Source: Reticulascus tulasneorum (taxonomy: Eukaryota; Ascomycota; Sordariomycetes; Glomerellales; Reticulascaceae). Taken from it: DNA of 64,000 nucleotides. Every line of letters starts with the position of its first letter. The first letter of the stretch is position 1. Shown one piece after another: positions 46,819-58,573 of this stretch. The position numbers were made by a program, and so were the translations under genes. Location of the stretch: contig LSAX01000001.1 in NCBI GenBank assembly GCA_001557505.1, positions 2,542,001 through 2,606,000 of the forward strand, in the 5' to 3' direction. The notes beneath the pieces were generated by a model. It saw only the letters and a program-made list of their open reading frames with translations, did not search any database and was not told the DNA's origin.

Positions 46819-48138
46819 TTTCTGCCGTCACCTTTCGCCATATATATATGCATCCTCGACCTCGCAGTCTTCCCCCCGACCTCTTCAAGAACGGGACACT
46901 GGCAGAGAGGCACCGTATATACACCATGAAATCACCGGATTATTAGACGACGGCAAAAAAACCTTTCTATCCAAACCTCTTTTTTCAACTATACATATGT
47001 TATTTATCCTATCTCGCGGCATCGAGCATCGGCGTTCCTGACGAAAAACCCCAAATTACCTCTCCTCAACCGAGGAGCAGCGAAGGGGTGGATTTCGAGT
47101 TCATCATCCGGCGACTGTGGGCGGTGGGGTTTGAGGGGGAATCAGGCACCGCAGTACGAGACGAAAGAAATCGTTCAGGCGACGAAATCGACTTGTGCTT
47201 GGCTGTGTCCGTGGGCGGGGAGATGTGGAGAGACGCGCAATGTGCTTCTTGGTAGTAGCATCGAGAGTCTTGGATGTGTATCAAGGCACCCAGCATTCTC
47301 CATGCACGGGTGGGCGGGCCTTGACAAGGGGGAAAGGGACCGGAGAGGATGGAGAGGGAAAGAGAACTAGCTGGATGTGCATGGCCGTCAATGGCGGGCT
47401 TTTTGGATAGCTCACTTGCGATGGAATGAAAGTACCACTAATGTCAAAAAACCCATTCAATTTTGAAAGCCAGACTTTTTGCCCTGAAGAATCCTGCTGC
47501 CATACAATGTCTACTTTTCGACGATTGTATTACGATTAATCGTGCGAACCTTGGCATTAACTTGAAGAGCTCATAATAGTGGGGAGTCCGGGGTGGTGAC
47601 GGCCGTCGCCGTTGGGAATTTGCACAAGCAAGGGCTCCGAAACACTTTGGAAACGGCTAATCACGAGGGCAGACTGTACGGACAGCATCCACTCTCCACC
47701 TCATACATGGAATTATCGAGACGTGTAGACCAGGTGGGAAGGAGGTTAATCATCAGACTACATTTGGTGGGATCATTGAAATAGAAAGACGGCCCGGGCG
47801 TTGGGAATTCATGCTCAAATTTCCATCTCTAAGCTAGCAAGTCCCATGCAATCGTTCCCTGTCTAACCAGGCGACGATGTTGAACCGTGCTCGAGTTCGA
47901 AGTATCAACAAGATTGAGCAAGCAGTCTTACCAGCAAGCTCATGCTGGTTTGTCTACCTTGACCACCTTGCTGTTTCCTCCTGTGCATGGGGCGTAGAGA
48001 TGCGAAAGTGAGTCCCAGCAAACAACGCTATTGGCCAGCATGGCCATTTCCTGCCATCAGGACAGTGTTGCGCTACCGGCCACAGCAATGGAATGAAGTG
48101 CTGGTCCAGTGCAAGCGACGAGAGCAGAGCGGCCTCGC
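46819..48138. other. Convergent spacer, membrane-protein gene / RTC3-like gene
   Basis: 1.3 kb with the 3' UTRs of the two converging genes. Short ORFs only, none recognisable. Confidence 0.6.
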
Positions 48139-48793
48139 CTAGTGACCAGCCTTGGAACCTTGAGAATCGTTCTTTGGTCCTTGACGTTCAGGCATCTGTG
48201 TCGAGGTCTGTTAGCAAGATGAGATGTACAAACGTGGAGGGAGGGTTGGCCTACATCGGATGTTTGTTCCGTGCCCTTCTCGAGGATCTGCTTGATGACC
48301 TCCTCGTCGACATGAGTGCCGAACTCGTTGTCCAGTGTGGACTTGGAGGCCGTATCGTATTGGCCTTGTACGCCTTGCCTGCTTTGCGTTAGCCGCCGTT
48401 CATCGTAATTGTCAGCCGCCTGCCCGCTGTTTGGGGCCGGCGGTAAAGTGCGTCAGGGCTGTGCAGCAATTTGCGCTGGAGCTCTACGGACAGATATGGA
48501 TTTGATGAAACTGGTAGCCGCCAGGCCGCCAGAATCAAGAATTCCTTTCTAGAGGTAGTGGGATTGAATGGCATTGGGCTGCCAGAGAGGAGAAGAGGGG
48601 GGGTGATGAAAAACGGCCAGGGTGCTTACTTGTGTGTCACGAAGATCTTGAACGACGACATGAAGTGCGCCATTGGTATGCTCTTGTCCTCCTGCCACTT
48701 CTTGAAGGTTGCCGGATCGTCGATAAACACAATGTAGTCGTCCTCCTGGCCCTTGAAGTGGACCTTGGTCTGGGTAGATTCACCTCGAGTCAT
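48139..48793 (-). CDS. RTC3: RTC3-like protein, SBDS N-terminal domain
   Basis: Minus-strand exons 48793-48630, 48378-48255 and 48195-48139 (introns 251 and 59 nt), 114 aa, close to the yeast Rtc3 length. The frame reads MTRGESTQTKVHFKGQEDDYIVFIDDPATFKKWQEDKSIPMAHFMSSFKIFVTHK-QGVQGQYDTASKSTLDNEFGTHVDEEVIKQILEKG: the SBDS N-terminal fold with FKIF..H.QG.QG....AS...L..EFGT. It lacks the RNA-binding middle and C-terminal domains of full SBDS/Sdo1. A hydrophilic tail from the last exon ends KNDSQGSKAGH. Yeast RTC3 is a small stress-linked protein suspected to act in RNA metabolism, so the exact role is unknown. Intron 1 is long for this window; its acceptor was chosen because only CAG at 48379-48381 restores K-QGVQG. 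Confidence 0.9.
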
Positions 48794-49960
48794 TTTGGCG
48801 GGTGGTTTGGTGGTGTGATTTTGTTGTGAAGTAGGTAGCTTGGTGGGAGGGGTAATGTGCTTGTTGGAAGCTTATTGTCAATGAAGAAGAGTGATGTAGT
48901 CGTCGCCAATGAAGATAGCTACGTGGTAATGTAAGTGATGTTTTTGAGTAAGGTCTAGATGGAATAGCTTTACGTTCTTGGGATGTTTTTTTTGGGTTTT
49001 AAAGGAAAGAGGGGAGTAAAGTTTCTTTGAGCTTCGATTAATAGGGCAACCAGCTCTGCCTGCCTGCATGCCTGCTCGTGATCCGGAAGCTACGTCATCG
49101 GAGCGGGAACACGCGACCTGGCTTTTTCAATTGCCTCCCCGCCTCCCCCCTCCCCTTGCTAAATTGCTAATTGGGGAAGTAGCGGATGTCAGTCCACCAA
49201 ATCCCACTCCGCAAACACTATTTGTTCCTGCATTGGGCAGCTTCGTACGTCACCGCTGCTGGATAGGTAGATGCTTCAACAGGGATCTAACCCTTGTTGA
49301 TGAGAGAGGATACCTACGGATCGCCCTGGTGACTGACTGTAAGTGGCCAAGAGCTCATTAGAGGATATTTTGGCGTGATATACACGCGATTGTGCATCAC
49401 GGACTCCCCGGGCTTTTCCACTGCGACCAAGCCCGACGGCAGGTAATACACTTTGCTCGCTCGAATGTCCAGGTCAGGTTCATGATTGTCAATGGTACCA
49501 CCGACCACTTGCACCTGTGTCAGCCTTCCGTTCCCAGGGAAGGGTGGAAAGATAACATCTTCTCTGCCCTATGGCGTCTTGGGTTATGGAATTAAAATGT
49601 CATCGTGAGATGGCACCATGATTCTTCCTGCTTCCGGCGTCCAAGGCAACCTGAACCGTGCACAACGAGTGATATGGCTATTTCTGGCTTCACTCTATTG
49701 CTTGACACTCAGTTGCATTACGGAGAACATTCATTTTGAGGGTATCATGTCGTAGTTCTTTCCCGTCCATCTCTCAATCCGATCCACCTAGTAATATCTA
49801 ACATATTGCATTCGGCCACGTCCGTCCTCAAGCCAAAAAAGGAGCGACAGTAAAGTATGTGGTATCTCATGTCAGAACAATCCAAACGCCATTCATCATC
49901 CTGTTCCACGTGTCCCCCTCGATTAGTGATGCCAGGGAATAAGTCAACTTTGCCAACTTT
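48794..49960. other. Spacer between RhoGEF 3' end and RTC3-like gene 5' end
   Basis: 1.2 kb between two minus-strand genes. It holds the RTC3 upstream region and the RhoGEF 3' UTR. No ORF of recognisable kind. Confidence 0.6.
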
Positions 49961-52900
49961 TCAGTGGAAGATACTGCGAATACCCTGGACCATGATATCT
50001 CTGTTTAGCACACCGGATTTCCCCCACCGGCTGGAGGCTCTGGACATCGGTTTGCTGTGGGCCTTGGCCGGTTGAAATAGGTTCTCATTCTCTGATATGC
50101 AGAGCGACTTCTTCGATGAGACGGACGCATGCCGGCTTAGTCGCATGCTGTTCGCCGATGTTGTTCTCAGAGCTGGCGTGCCAAAGGCGGGGACGTTCCC
50201 ATGGTCCACTGGCAGACTGGCTGCCGCCGATTTGATCACGTCCAATCGCTGAATACTCCCCATCAATTCGGTCCGCTCAAAGGTAGGCGTCACCGGAGCG
50301 CTTGCGGAGACCTTCTTTCCCATCTCGTTCTTTAATATTCGGAGTTTCGACTTCCCCAAATGATCCAGCTGGCGAACGTGAGATTGTTGTTGTTCGGCAC
50401 GCGACTCTCCTTGTTTGGCTTGTTTGGGTGACAGCCTGCGGCCTTCATTACTGTCCACTGCTTCCTCGTCAGCAGCTAGTTTGGTCATGCTGGCTGCACT
50501 GGCAGATCGTTTAGAGAACGAGCTGGTTATGCTTGCAACACTCAGCTTCCGTATCATAGAAGTTGCTGAGTTGCGGACAAGATGCTCGCTACGAGACCTG
50601 CCAGTCATGCTAGGGAATGGCAGCGTTTCTCGGCTCCAAATGTCCGATAAGAGCGCTTCGAGTCGAGCTCTTTCTCCTCGATGAGGTGCGAGAACAGGTA
50701 TGCGAGTGCTCGTATTCAGGAGTGACTGGGAGCGATTGATAGAGGATCCTGAAGTAGGATACGATGTATCTTTCGTGACACTCGTGTTTTTGAGAATGAC
50801 CTGGTATAGCGGTGATTTGGGTCCCACAGTAGTGGCGCGGTGTATAGATATTCTCCGCGCAATCGTTCCTACTCAAAATGTCAAATGGCGAAAGGTGAGA
50901 TTGTTTTGCGAATCAACGTTACCTGGCTTTCCGAAAACAGTCCCTAAGCTTTTGACGTTCAAATGGAGAGAGCTATATAGGTTGGGATCCAGTTGCTCCT
51001 GTCCGTCCTTGGCTGTCCGGGAAAGGCGGCTGCGCCATTCTTCTTGTTCTCGTGGTGTGCAGGCAGTCATTATGATCTCGTATAGTTGGTAATCACATTC
51101 AAAAACAAGCTTCCACGAGAAAGGGGCAGTGTGGCATTGGAGGCCTATATCACCACGACATTAGGACCATGTTCGAAAATCTCGATGGATGAATGAAAGG
51201 GTGGGACACGCAGTGATAGCCTTACCTCGCCCGTTGTCGACCTCCTCGACGTTGACGCTGGCCAGGTTGATGCATGCCTGAATGGTGTAGATCTGGTCGA
51301 TTTTGCCAGCCGAAGCCAAGCATAGGACCTCATGATAGAGGAGGCACACCATGTATTGCCCATTTACAGCTTCTTTCGTCTGCCAGCAGACATGGAGGGC
51401 TCCACAGAGCTCAACATGACCAAAAGAACGGATTCGGTTTTTTGATGCCGCATCAAGCCTCTGTATTTATGCCAATTAGTTCATAGACTCGAGACTGAAT
51501 GCACCTAACAGCATCTTACCTGATTCGGGAAGACCAGGCGGTCTTGTAATATCCAAGTCTTTTCAAGGGTTGACTTCGTTCGGGCATCATTAGTTGCCCG
51601 GTTGATCTCCGCCGTTGCCTCGCGCAGCCGTAAGAGAGCACATTCCACCTCCATATGAGAGTTTGGACAATCGGATACGGGGGTGTATTTCAAGAGCTCA
51701 GCAAACAAGAGTGGATACTTGCATATTCGTTGGATCGGCTGAAATTGGATGTTAGCTCTTTGCAGTCACGCTATTACTCATCGAACATACCTTCACAAGC
51801 AGGTCACCAATAGTCAAAGATCTCCTCATTTGATCGGCGTTAGAATTAATAGACCCGAAAGAAGATGCCAAGGTCTCCAATCCCTTCTGATACATGTCCC
51901 AATGCGGCATTGTGCGATGGGCTGATGCTACATCTTTGATCATCATCTCGTACTTTGCCCCATACTCCTCGTAGATGAAGAAACGATTCATCTAGACATC
52001 GTTAGCATGATCTGAACTGCCAGAGAACGATATAAGTGATATGCGGGTGCGCTATTAAAGGATGAGCAGTGTTACCTTCTTCCTGAAGATTTTTGCAACT
52101 TCAGCAGCTACCTGGGCGTCTGCAGTCATGCCCGGAACTTGCTGTAGCCATGTAACATCATCATGGTCCTCAGGCACAGCGTTGAGGCTCTTCCATCTGC
52201 GATGGCCACGGCTGGCAGGTCTGCTGAGCGGCACAGCAGCGTCGAGCTGTGTGTATTCCGAATGAGGAACGGCCCGGTGTAGTTGGCCCAAGATCTCCTC
52301 GTGTAGCGCAACAATCTCGGTCAAGTTTCGATTGATCGAAGAGCGAAGACCCATTGGCAGGGTAGGGAGCGATACGAGTATGGTGACATAGACCTTGGTA
52401 CAGTTAGTCTCCACGATACCTTTCCAGGGACACTCCTGGGTGCACCTGCATTCATGAGAAAGCGGATATCTCCGATATAACCCTCTTCAGTGGTGATGAG
52501 CTCCTCCAAAATCCGTCGACGCTGCAAGGATCGCTCCGCCGCGGCTGGGTCTGCAGTCAATGGGCTTTCCAAGAAAGTGCTATCTTCTGACATTCTCGCC
52601 CCTGAAGTTGATGCTCTGCTGCTGCGATCGGTCTTCGAGTGGGCTCGAGAGCGTCCAGTATTTCGCCTTGATCGAGTCACAGCACTCACGCTAGCGAGAC
52701 TGACTCTAGCACTTTTCACAGCCGTGACAAATCCAAACGATGAGCTTGATGACTTCCTGTGGCCAACTTCCGGGAATAACATGGTTCTATCAATAAAGTC
52801 CGGGAGATGGTGAGGCATGTTCCCATCTTCAGTTGATGATCTGGGACGTCGCATACCTCGGCGGTGAAGTGTTTTGATCCAGTGGTGGAACGGCTTTTCT

Positions 52901-53247
52901 CGCTTGACATGTGCCTCTCCGTTTAAGCCGCTGGCATCGCGACCTAGATCATCGAGGGGGGATTGAGCAAGGGGCAGAGGCGGATTCTGGGCAGAATCTT
53001 GATCGCTGAGTGTAAGTTCCAGAGCGGCCATGCTATCCAAAGTATCCCAAGCTTCCACACCATGGACGGTGAGACCATCCAAATAAGATGTAAGACCGAC
53101 ATTGTCGAAGCACTCTTTGGAATCAGCCACGATGCTATCCTCCCGGGGAGGCGGGGCAATTGGTCTTGCCCGACTGGTCTCGCAAGCGATGTTGGAGGAG
53201 CTGGCTCGGGATTGAGATCCAAGAGATTCGGAGTCTGCCAGAGTCAT
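49961..53247 (-). CDS. Rho guanine nucleotide exchange factor (DH-PH)
   Basis: Seven minus-strand exons: 53247-52450, 52393-52076, 51991-51791, 51738-51520, 51460-51226, 51144-50923 and 50868-49961; 966 aa. It activates Rho-type GTPases by nucleotide exchange, thereby linking to actin and wall synthesis. Residues 1-240 are disordered and Ser/Arg-rich. The DH domain (about 243-490) starts RRRILEELITTEEGYIGDIRFLMN-VYVTILVSLP, has an insert rich in Ser/Pro/His, and contains the hallmark LLVK-PIQRICKYPLLFAELLKYT, split exactly by intron 3. A PH domain follows (about 505-640: FGHVELCGALHVCW.. through EIIMTACTPREQEEWRSRL). The C-terminal 300 residues are Ser-rich and disordered. The start at 53247 (MTLADSES) is preferred over 53439, because the extra 64 residues look like translated leader. 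Intron 1 seems to be of GC-AG type. Target GTPase unknown. Confidence 0.9.
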
Positions 53248-55085
53248 GATGAGGTCCAAGAATGTAGATGCAAAACGGGTTCCAAGGTGCAAAAATGACA
53301 AAAAACAATCACTCCAAGAGGATTCAAAACATGATATAGCAGCAGCAGGAGGATGAATGATGCACACCCGCAGAGACCCCAAGAGGAAGAAGCCAAAAGC
53401 GTGGAGGTTTTGGGCAGAAGTGTTAGCGATGAACGACACTGAACTACCTTACATACCTACCTCCAGTGGACAAGGTGTGATCAAAACCCAAAAACGAACC
53501 AGCTACTGAGATTGAAACGGAAACGGCTGTCCGACTTCTCAGTACACTCGTCACCGATGGCAGGAACAAGCCACGCATGGAGCTAGGAATGCTTAGTTGG
53601 CCCCCCACTGGTTCGAGACCGCCAGTAGAATCGGCGAAGCTTATATCCAGCGAGAAGTTGCAGAGGTACAGTACACATGGCTTCATGTCGTGAAAAGTCA
53701 CACCAGGTGCACTTCCCGACGAAACGAACCAGAGAAAGAAGCCACGGACTACGTGGAGCAGGCGAGCGAGCATGCAGGATCAATTAGGACCAGGGAGTAG
53801 CTGTAGTTCCGAGGACGATCTTTTGCGATCTCGCACCACCTAAGATCTGAACCGGACGGCACTGTAGTACGGAGGGGGTCATCGGATCGGACTTTGATGG
53901 GGTAGCGCTTGCATAGCTTTCCTCGAGCTCCTGATAAGAGGCGACCTTGAACGGAGATGATGGAGAGCTGGGCCCGCCCGGAAGAGCAACGCCACACGAT
54001 TCCGAAGGTAGGACTCGGGGGGTGGAGAGCATTGTATTGATGAGGCGCCGCCATGGAAACTGCCTTATCTTCGATTGCCTCGAGAGTTAGGTTTCCGACC
54101 ATGACTCGCAACCCTGACGAATTTTTCTAGGTAGGCCCTACTAGTTGTCTAGGTTCTTCAGGTCTGGATGATGCCGATTCCGAGACACTTATTAGCTCTT
54201 TGATAAGTCGGAGGCGATCCCGAGCTATCCTGACCAGTCACGTGTACATGAGTACAGAATATGTGTATACCTAGGTAGGTACCTAGTACAACTGTCCGTC
54301 ACAATATTCCAGCTTCGTCAATCAGTTCTGATATCAACAAGTGTGTGTGGTCTGGGCTACGTAGTAGGCACCTTGAGTTGTTATGTATTTCCTGCGGTAG
54401 GGTACGTTAGGTAGTATGTATTCGTCAGGGCGAATGTTCGGATACCTACTAAAGCACGTACCTTAATGCGTACCTACGAATACAATCCAGCACCTTAATA
54501 ATAAGATAGGTAGGTTTGGTCAACCTAGGTAGGTAGGTAGTTAACCGTGGGTGCTGTGGTTCCCAGCCACTTTGGCACATTTGCCTCACTGAATCGTCCA
54601 TTGGCTACTGCCCCACGTTGCCCCTCCAGCCTCACGCCGCATCAGCTTCGATTGCACCTAGCGCAAGGACCCCTTTCAGCGGAACTAACCGAACTGGGAC
54701 AAGGCCCAGGCGTGTTTTTTTCTAGGCCATTCGCCCGGCAAAAGGCTCAGGTCCCAGAACGGCAAGTTCAAGTCAAGTCGCTAACGAACACGTAGAGCAT
54801 ATCGGACCCTGAGAACTTTCAACCAGAAAATCCGCCACATTCACTTCACTCTGCTGCGTTGCCATGAGTTGTGGTCCCTAGCAGTTGATTTTCCATTCTC
54901 TTCCAACTTTCTATCTTGTCGCATCTTTCTTTTTCTTCCATGGAATAGGACCTGAAGACTATCCGTCCATCGCCACTCGTTGTCTGCCGCCTAAAGTTGT
55001 CTTCCGTCTCGCGCAGCTCGGCTCGAATACTGGCTGTCGATAAGGAACTTTTTTTCATCCCGCCTTCCTTCGGCGCATTCGCACG
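53248..55085. other. Divergent promoter region, RhoGEF / SERCA
   Basis: 1.8 kb between two divergent genes. No supported ORF. Contains a cluster of TAGGTA/TACCTA motifs at 54262-54545. Close to the SERCA start the plus strand is T/C-rich (54880-55080), as in a leader. Confidence 0.6.
54262..54545. repeat. Cluster of TAGGTA/TACCTA motifs, partly palindromic
   Basis: Contains TACCTAGGTAGGTACCTAGT near 54268, several isolated TACCT/AGGTA copies, and CCTAGGTAGGTAGGTAG at 54524-54540. The core AGGTACCT is a perfect palindrome. Similar short motifs recur in other spacers of the window. Confidence 0.75.
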
Positions 55086-58000
55086 ATGGACAGCGCATTC
55101 GCAAAATCAACGGAGCAGGTTCTCGCCAACTTCGAGGTTGATGCGACGACCGGACTCGACGATCATCAAGTTATTGCTCTGAGAACCAAGCACGGAAAGA
55201 ATGGTGGGTTCCTCCGGCAGTTCCCCGTTGTTGTCGAGATACGTCCTTGCTAACCCTATCCCGCAGTTATACCTGATGAACCCCCAACCCCGATTTGGGA
55301 ACTCATTCTCGAACAGTTCAAAGACCAGCTCGTCATAATACTTTTGGGTTCGGCCGCTGTGTCGTTCGCGCTCGCGTTACTCGAGGATGAGGGAGGTTGG
55401 AGTGCCTTCGTCGACCCCGCTGTGGTACGTTGTCCTTGTCGGAACTCTTCGATTTTGACTCTTTTAAAGGCTCCACAATTCTAATCAGATCGGCATCTCT
55501 AGATTCTCACTATCCTGATTCTGAACGCTGTCGTTGGTGTTTCTCAAGAAAGCAGCGCCGAGAAAGCGATCGCTGCTCTCCAAGAATACTCTGCCAATGA
55601 AGCCAATGTTGTTCGCAATGGGCAGATTTCACGCATCAAGGCAGAAGACTTGGTTCCGGGTGACATTGTTTCCGTCTCTGTTGGCGACCGTATTCCCGCC
55701 GATTGCAGAGTCATCACCATTGAAAGCAACAGTTTTTCTGTCGACCAGGCAATCTTGACGGGAGAGAGCGAGAGCATTGGCAAGGATCACGCCGCAGTCA
55801 TTGGAGATGACAAGGCTGTGCTGCAGGACCAGGTCAACATGCTGTTCTCTGGAACAACAGTTGTCACCGGTCGCGCAAAGGCGATTGTGGTTCTGACTGG
55901 TTCCTCCACTGCGATTGGTGACATCCACGAGAGCATCACCGCCCAGATCTCTGAGCCGACGCCCCTGAAGCAGAAGCTTAACGACTTTGGAGACAGCCTC
56001 GCCAAAGTCATTACCGTCATCTGCATCTTGGTATGGCTCATCAACATCCCACATTTCAACGATCCTAGCCATGGAACCTGGACGAAAGGTGCCATCTACT
56101 ACCTGAAGATTGCAGTCTCCCTCGGCGTTGCTGCTATCCCGGAAGGTCTTGCTGTTGTTATTACAACCTGCCTGGCACTTGGCACGCGAAAGATGGCGGC
56201 GAAGAATGCTGTTGTGCGAAGTCTTCCTTCTGTCGAGACTCTCGGAAGTTGCAGCGTGATCTGCTCTGACAAGACTGGAACCCTGACTACCAACCAAATG
56301 AGCGTGAACAAGGTGGCATATCTCAATGAAGCTGGCACAGACTTGGTAGAACTGGACGTTGAGGGTACTACGTTTTCCCCCAGGGGCGCTATCAAGTTTA
56401 AGGGAGAGAAGGTCAAGGACCTTTCCCGCTCGTCGTCAACCATTCATCAGATGGCCGAGGTTGGTGCTCTCTGCAACGACTCCCATCTGGCCTACGATGC
56501 CAGAGCTGGCACGTATTCCAATGTTGGCGAGCCTACTGAAGGTGCTCTGAGGGCCCTCGTCGAGAAGATCGGTCCCTGTGCTCCACTAGATTCCATGCCC
56601 GAAGACTGTGTACACTACGCCAGCTCGCAGTATGAAAAAGACTACGCTCGCCTTGCTACCTACGAATTCTCCAGAGACAGGAAGAGCATGTCCGTCTTGG
56701 TTCAGAATGGGAAGGAGCAGAAGCTCCTAGTCAAAGGTGCCCCTGAATCAATTATTGAACGGTGCACTCATGCTTTGCTTGGACCAAACGGAAAGCGACT
56801 GGCGTTGAACAAGAAGCTCACAGATCTTCTTTACAAGGAGATAGTGGACTATGGCAATCGTGGGCTTCGCGTTATTGCACTTGCAAGCGTGGACAATGTC
56901 GGCGGAAATCCACTGCTCAAGAAGGCCAAGACGACTCTAGAATACGCCGAGCTTGAACAAAATCTCACTTTCCTTGGCATGGTTGGCATGTTGGATCCTC
57001 CACGACCGGAGGTTGCTGAATCAATTCAAAAGTGCAAAGACGCCGGCATTCGTGTCATCGTTATCACTGGAGACAACCGCAACACTGCTGAAAGCATTTG
57101 CCGTCAGATCGGAGTCTTTGGCCAATTTGAGGATTTGAAGGGCAAAAGCTACACTGGACGTGAGTTTGACAATCTCAGTGACAGCGAGGCACTCGAAGCT
57201 GCCAAGACTGCCTCCCTGTTCTCTCGTGTCGAGCCGAGCCACAAGTCTAAGCTCGTCGACCTCCTTCAACAAAATGGCGAGGTAGTTGCTATGACCGGCG
57301 ACGGTGTCAATGATGCTCCTGCTCTCAAGAAAGCCGATATTGGAGTTGCTATGGGATCTGGAACTGATGTCTCGAAACTCGCCGCCGACATGGTTCTTGC
57401 CGACGATAACTTTGCTACGATCGAGGTTGCCATCGAGGAAGGTCGCGCCATCTACAACAATACCCAGCAGTTCATTCGATACCTCATCTCATCGAACATC
57501 GGCGAGGTTGTTTCAATCTTCTTGACTGCAGCCCTAGGGATGCCAGAGGCACTGATTCCAGTCCAACTTCTGTGGGTCAATCTCGTCACAGACGGCCTGC
57601 CAGCAACTGCGCTGTCCTTCAACCCGCCTGACCATGACATTATGAAGCGCCAGCCACGAAAGCGAGATGAGCCTCTGATTGGCGGTTGGCTCTTCCTTCG
57701 TTATCTCATTATCGGCACCTATGTTGGTCTTGCTACTGTTGCAGGTTACGCCTGGTGGTTCATGTACAACCCAGAGGGACCTCAGATCACCTTCTCGCAG
57801 CTCTCGCACTTCCACCGTTGCTCTGCCGACTTCCCCGAGATCGGCTGCCAGATTTTCACGAACGACATGGCGAAATCCGCATCAACCGTGTCTCTGTCGA
57901 TTCTCGTCGTTATCGAGATGCTCAACGCCATGAACGCCTTGTCGTCCTCCGAATCCCTGCTGACTCTTCCCCTCTGGGAGAACATGATGCTCGTCTACGC

Positions 58001-58269
58001 GATCACACTTTCGATGGGTCTCCACTTCGCGCTTCTCTACACTCCGGTGTTGCAGACTCTGTTCTCAATTCTGCCATTGAACTGGTTAGAGTGGAAGGCC
58101 GTCTTGTACATCAGTGCTCCAGTCATGTAAGTTCCCACTCTGTGATCGATTTCCAGCAACTGCTAACATTATTCACAGTCTCATTGACGAGGGGCTCAAG
58201 TTCGTCGAGAGAACGTACTTCATTCAGACAACAGATGTCGAGTCTGCTGTGACAAAGAAAGAGAAGTAG
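55086..58269 (+). CDS. SERCA-type P-type Ca2+-ATPase
   Basis: Exons 55086-55203, 55267-55424, 55503-58126 and 58179-58269 (introns 63, 78 and 52 nt), 996 aa, the typical SERCA length. It pumps cytosolic Ca2+ into the ER or a related compartment. Landmarks: N-terminal cation-ATPase segment ([40 protein letters not shown]), TGES (about 178-181, dephosphorylation), Ca2+-site PEGLA in M4 (about 305-309), phosphorylated Asp348 in [13 protein letters not shown] nucleotide-binding motif, [17 protein letters not shown] hinge (about 689 on), and [12 protein letters not shown] in M6. The luminal M7-M8 loop has Cys pairs. The last short exon gives [19 protein letters not shown]. It matches the fungal nca-1/srcA group and is not a PMC1/plasma-membrane pump, since it has no calmodulin-type tail. 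All catalytic residues are present. Confidence 0.96.
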
Positions 58270-58573
58270 ATAGACAAGATAGAGAGCCCGGCCCAGGCTA
58301 GAACATAGACGGACAGCTGTACAATATAGGCATTGCATTTGTCCATGTATGTAAACAATGTGGCATAACAAGACATACTTGCAGAGTACCTAGTTCAGAG
58401 ATGCAGAATTCTTCTTTCCCAAGTCAATCACAGTTCCTGATCCAGTATTTGGCATTAATTAGCTCTGTAAATTGAATGCCCATCTATTGGTACAATACAC
58501 AGGTCGTCGTCTATTCTTCAAGCACCTGCCAGACGTCCTTCGGGCGCCACGATGCCCATAACCATTTGACTCC
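58270..58573. other. Convergent spacer SERCA / PUP3
   Basis: 304 bases between two converging genes; only 3' UTR material expected. Confidence 0.6.

Noticed and set aside
53248..53439. In-frame extension of the RhoGEF to an upstream ATG (64 more residues)
   Set aside because: The peptide is Cys/Phe/Leu-rich and unlike the hydrophilic N-terminus; start at 53247 preferred.
55629..56297. 222-codon minus-strand ORF
   Set aside because: Antisense to conserved SERCA exon 3; no own domain.
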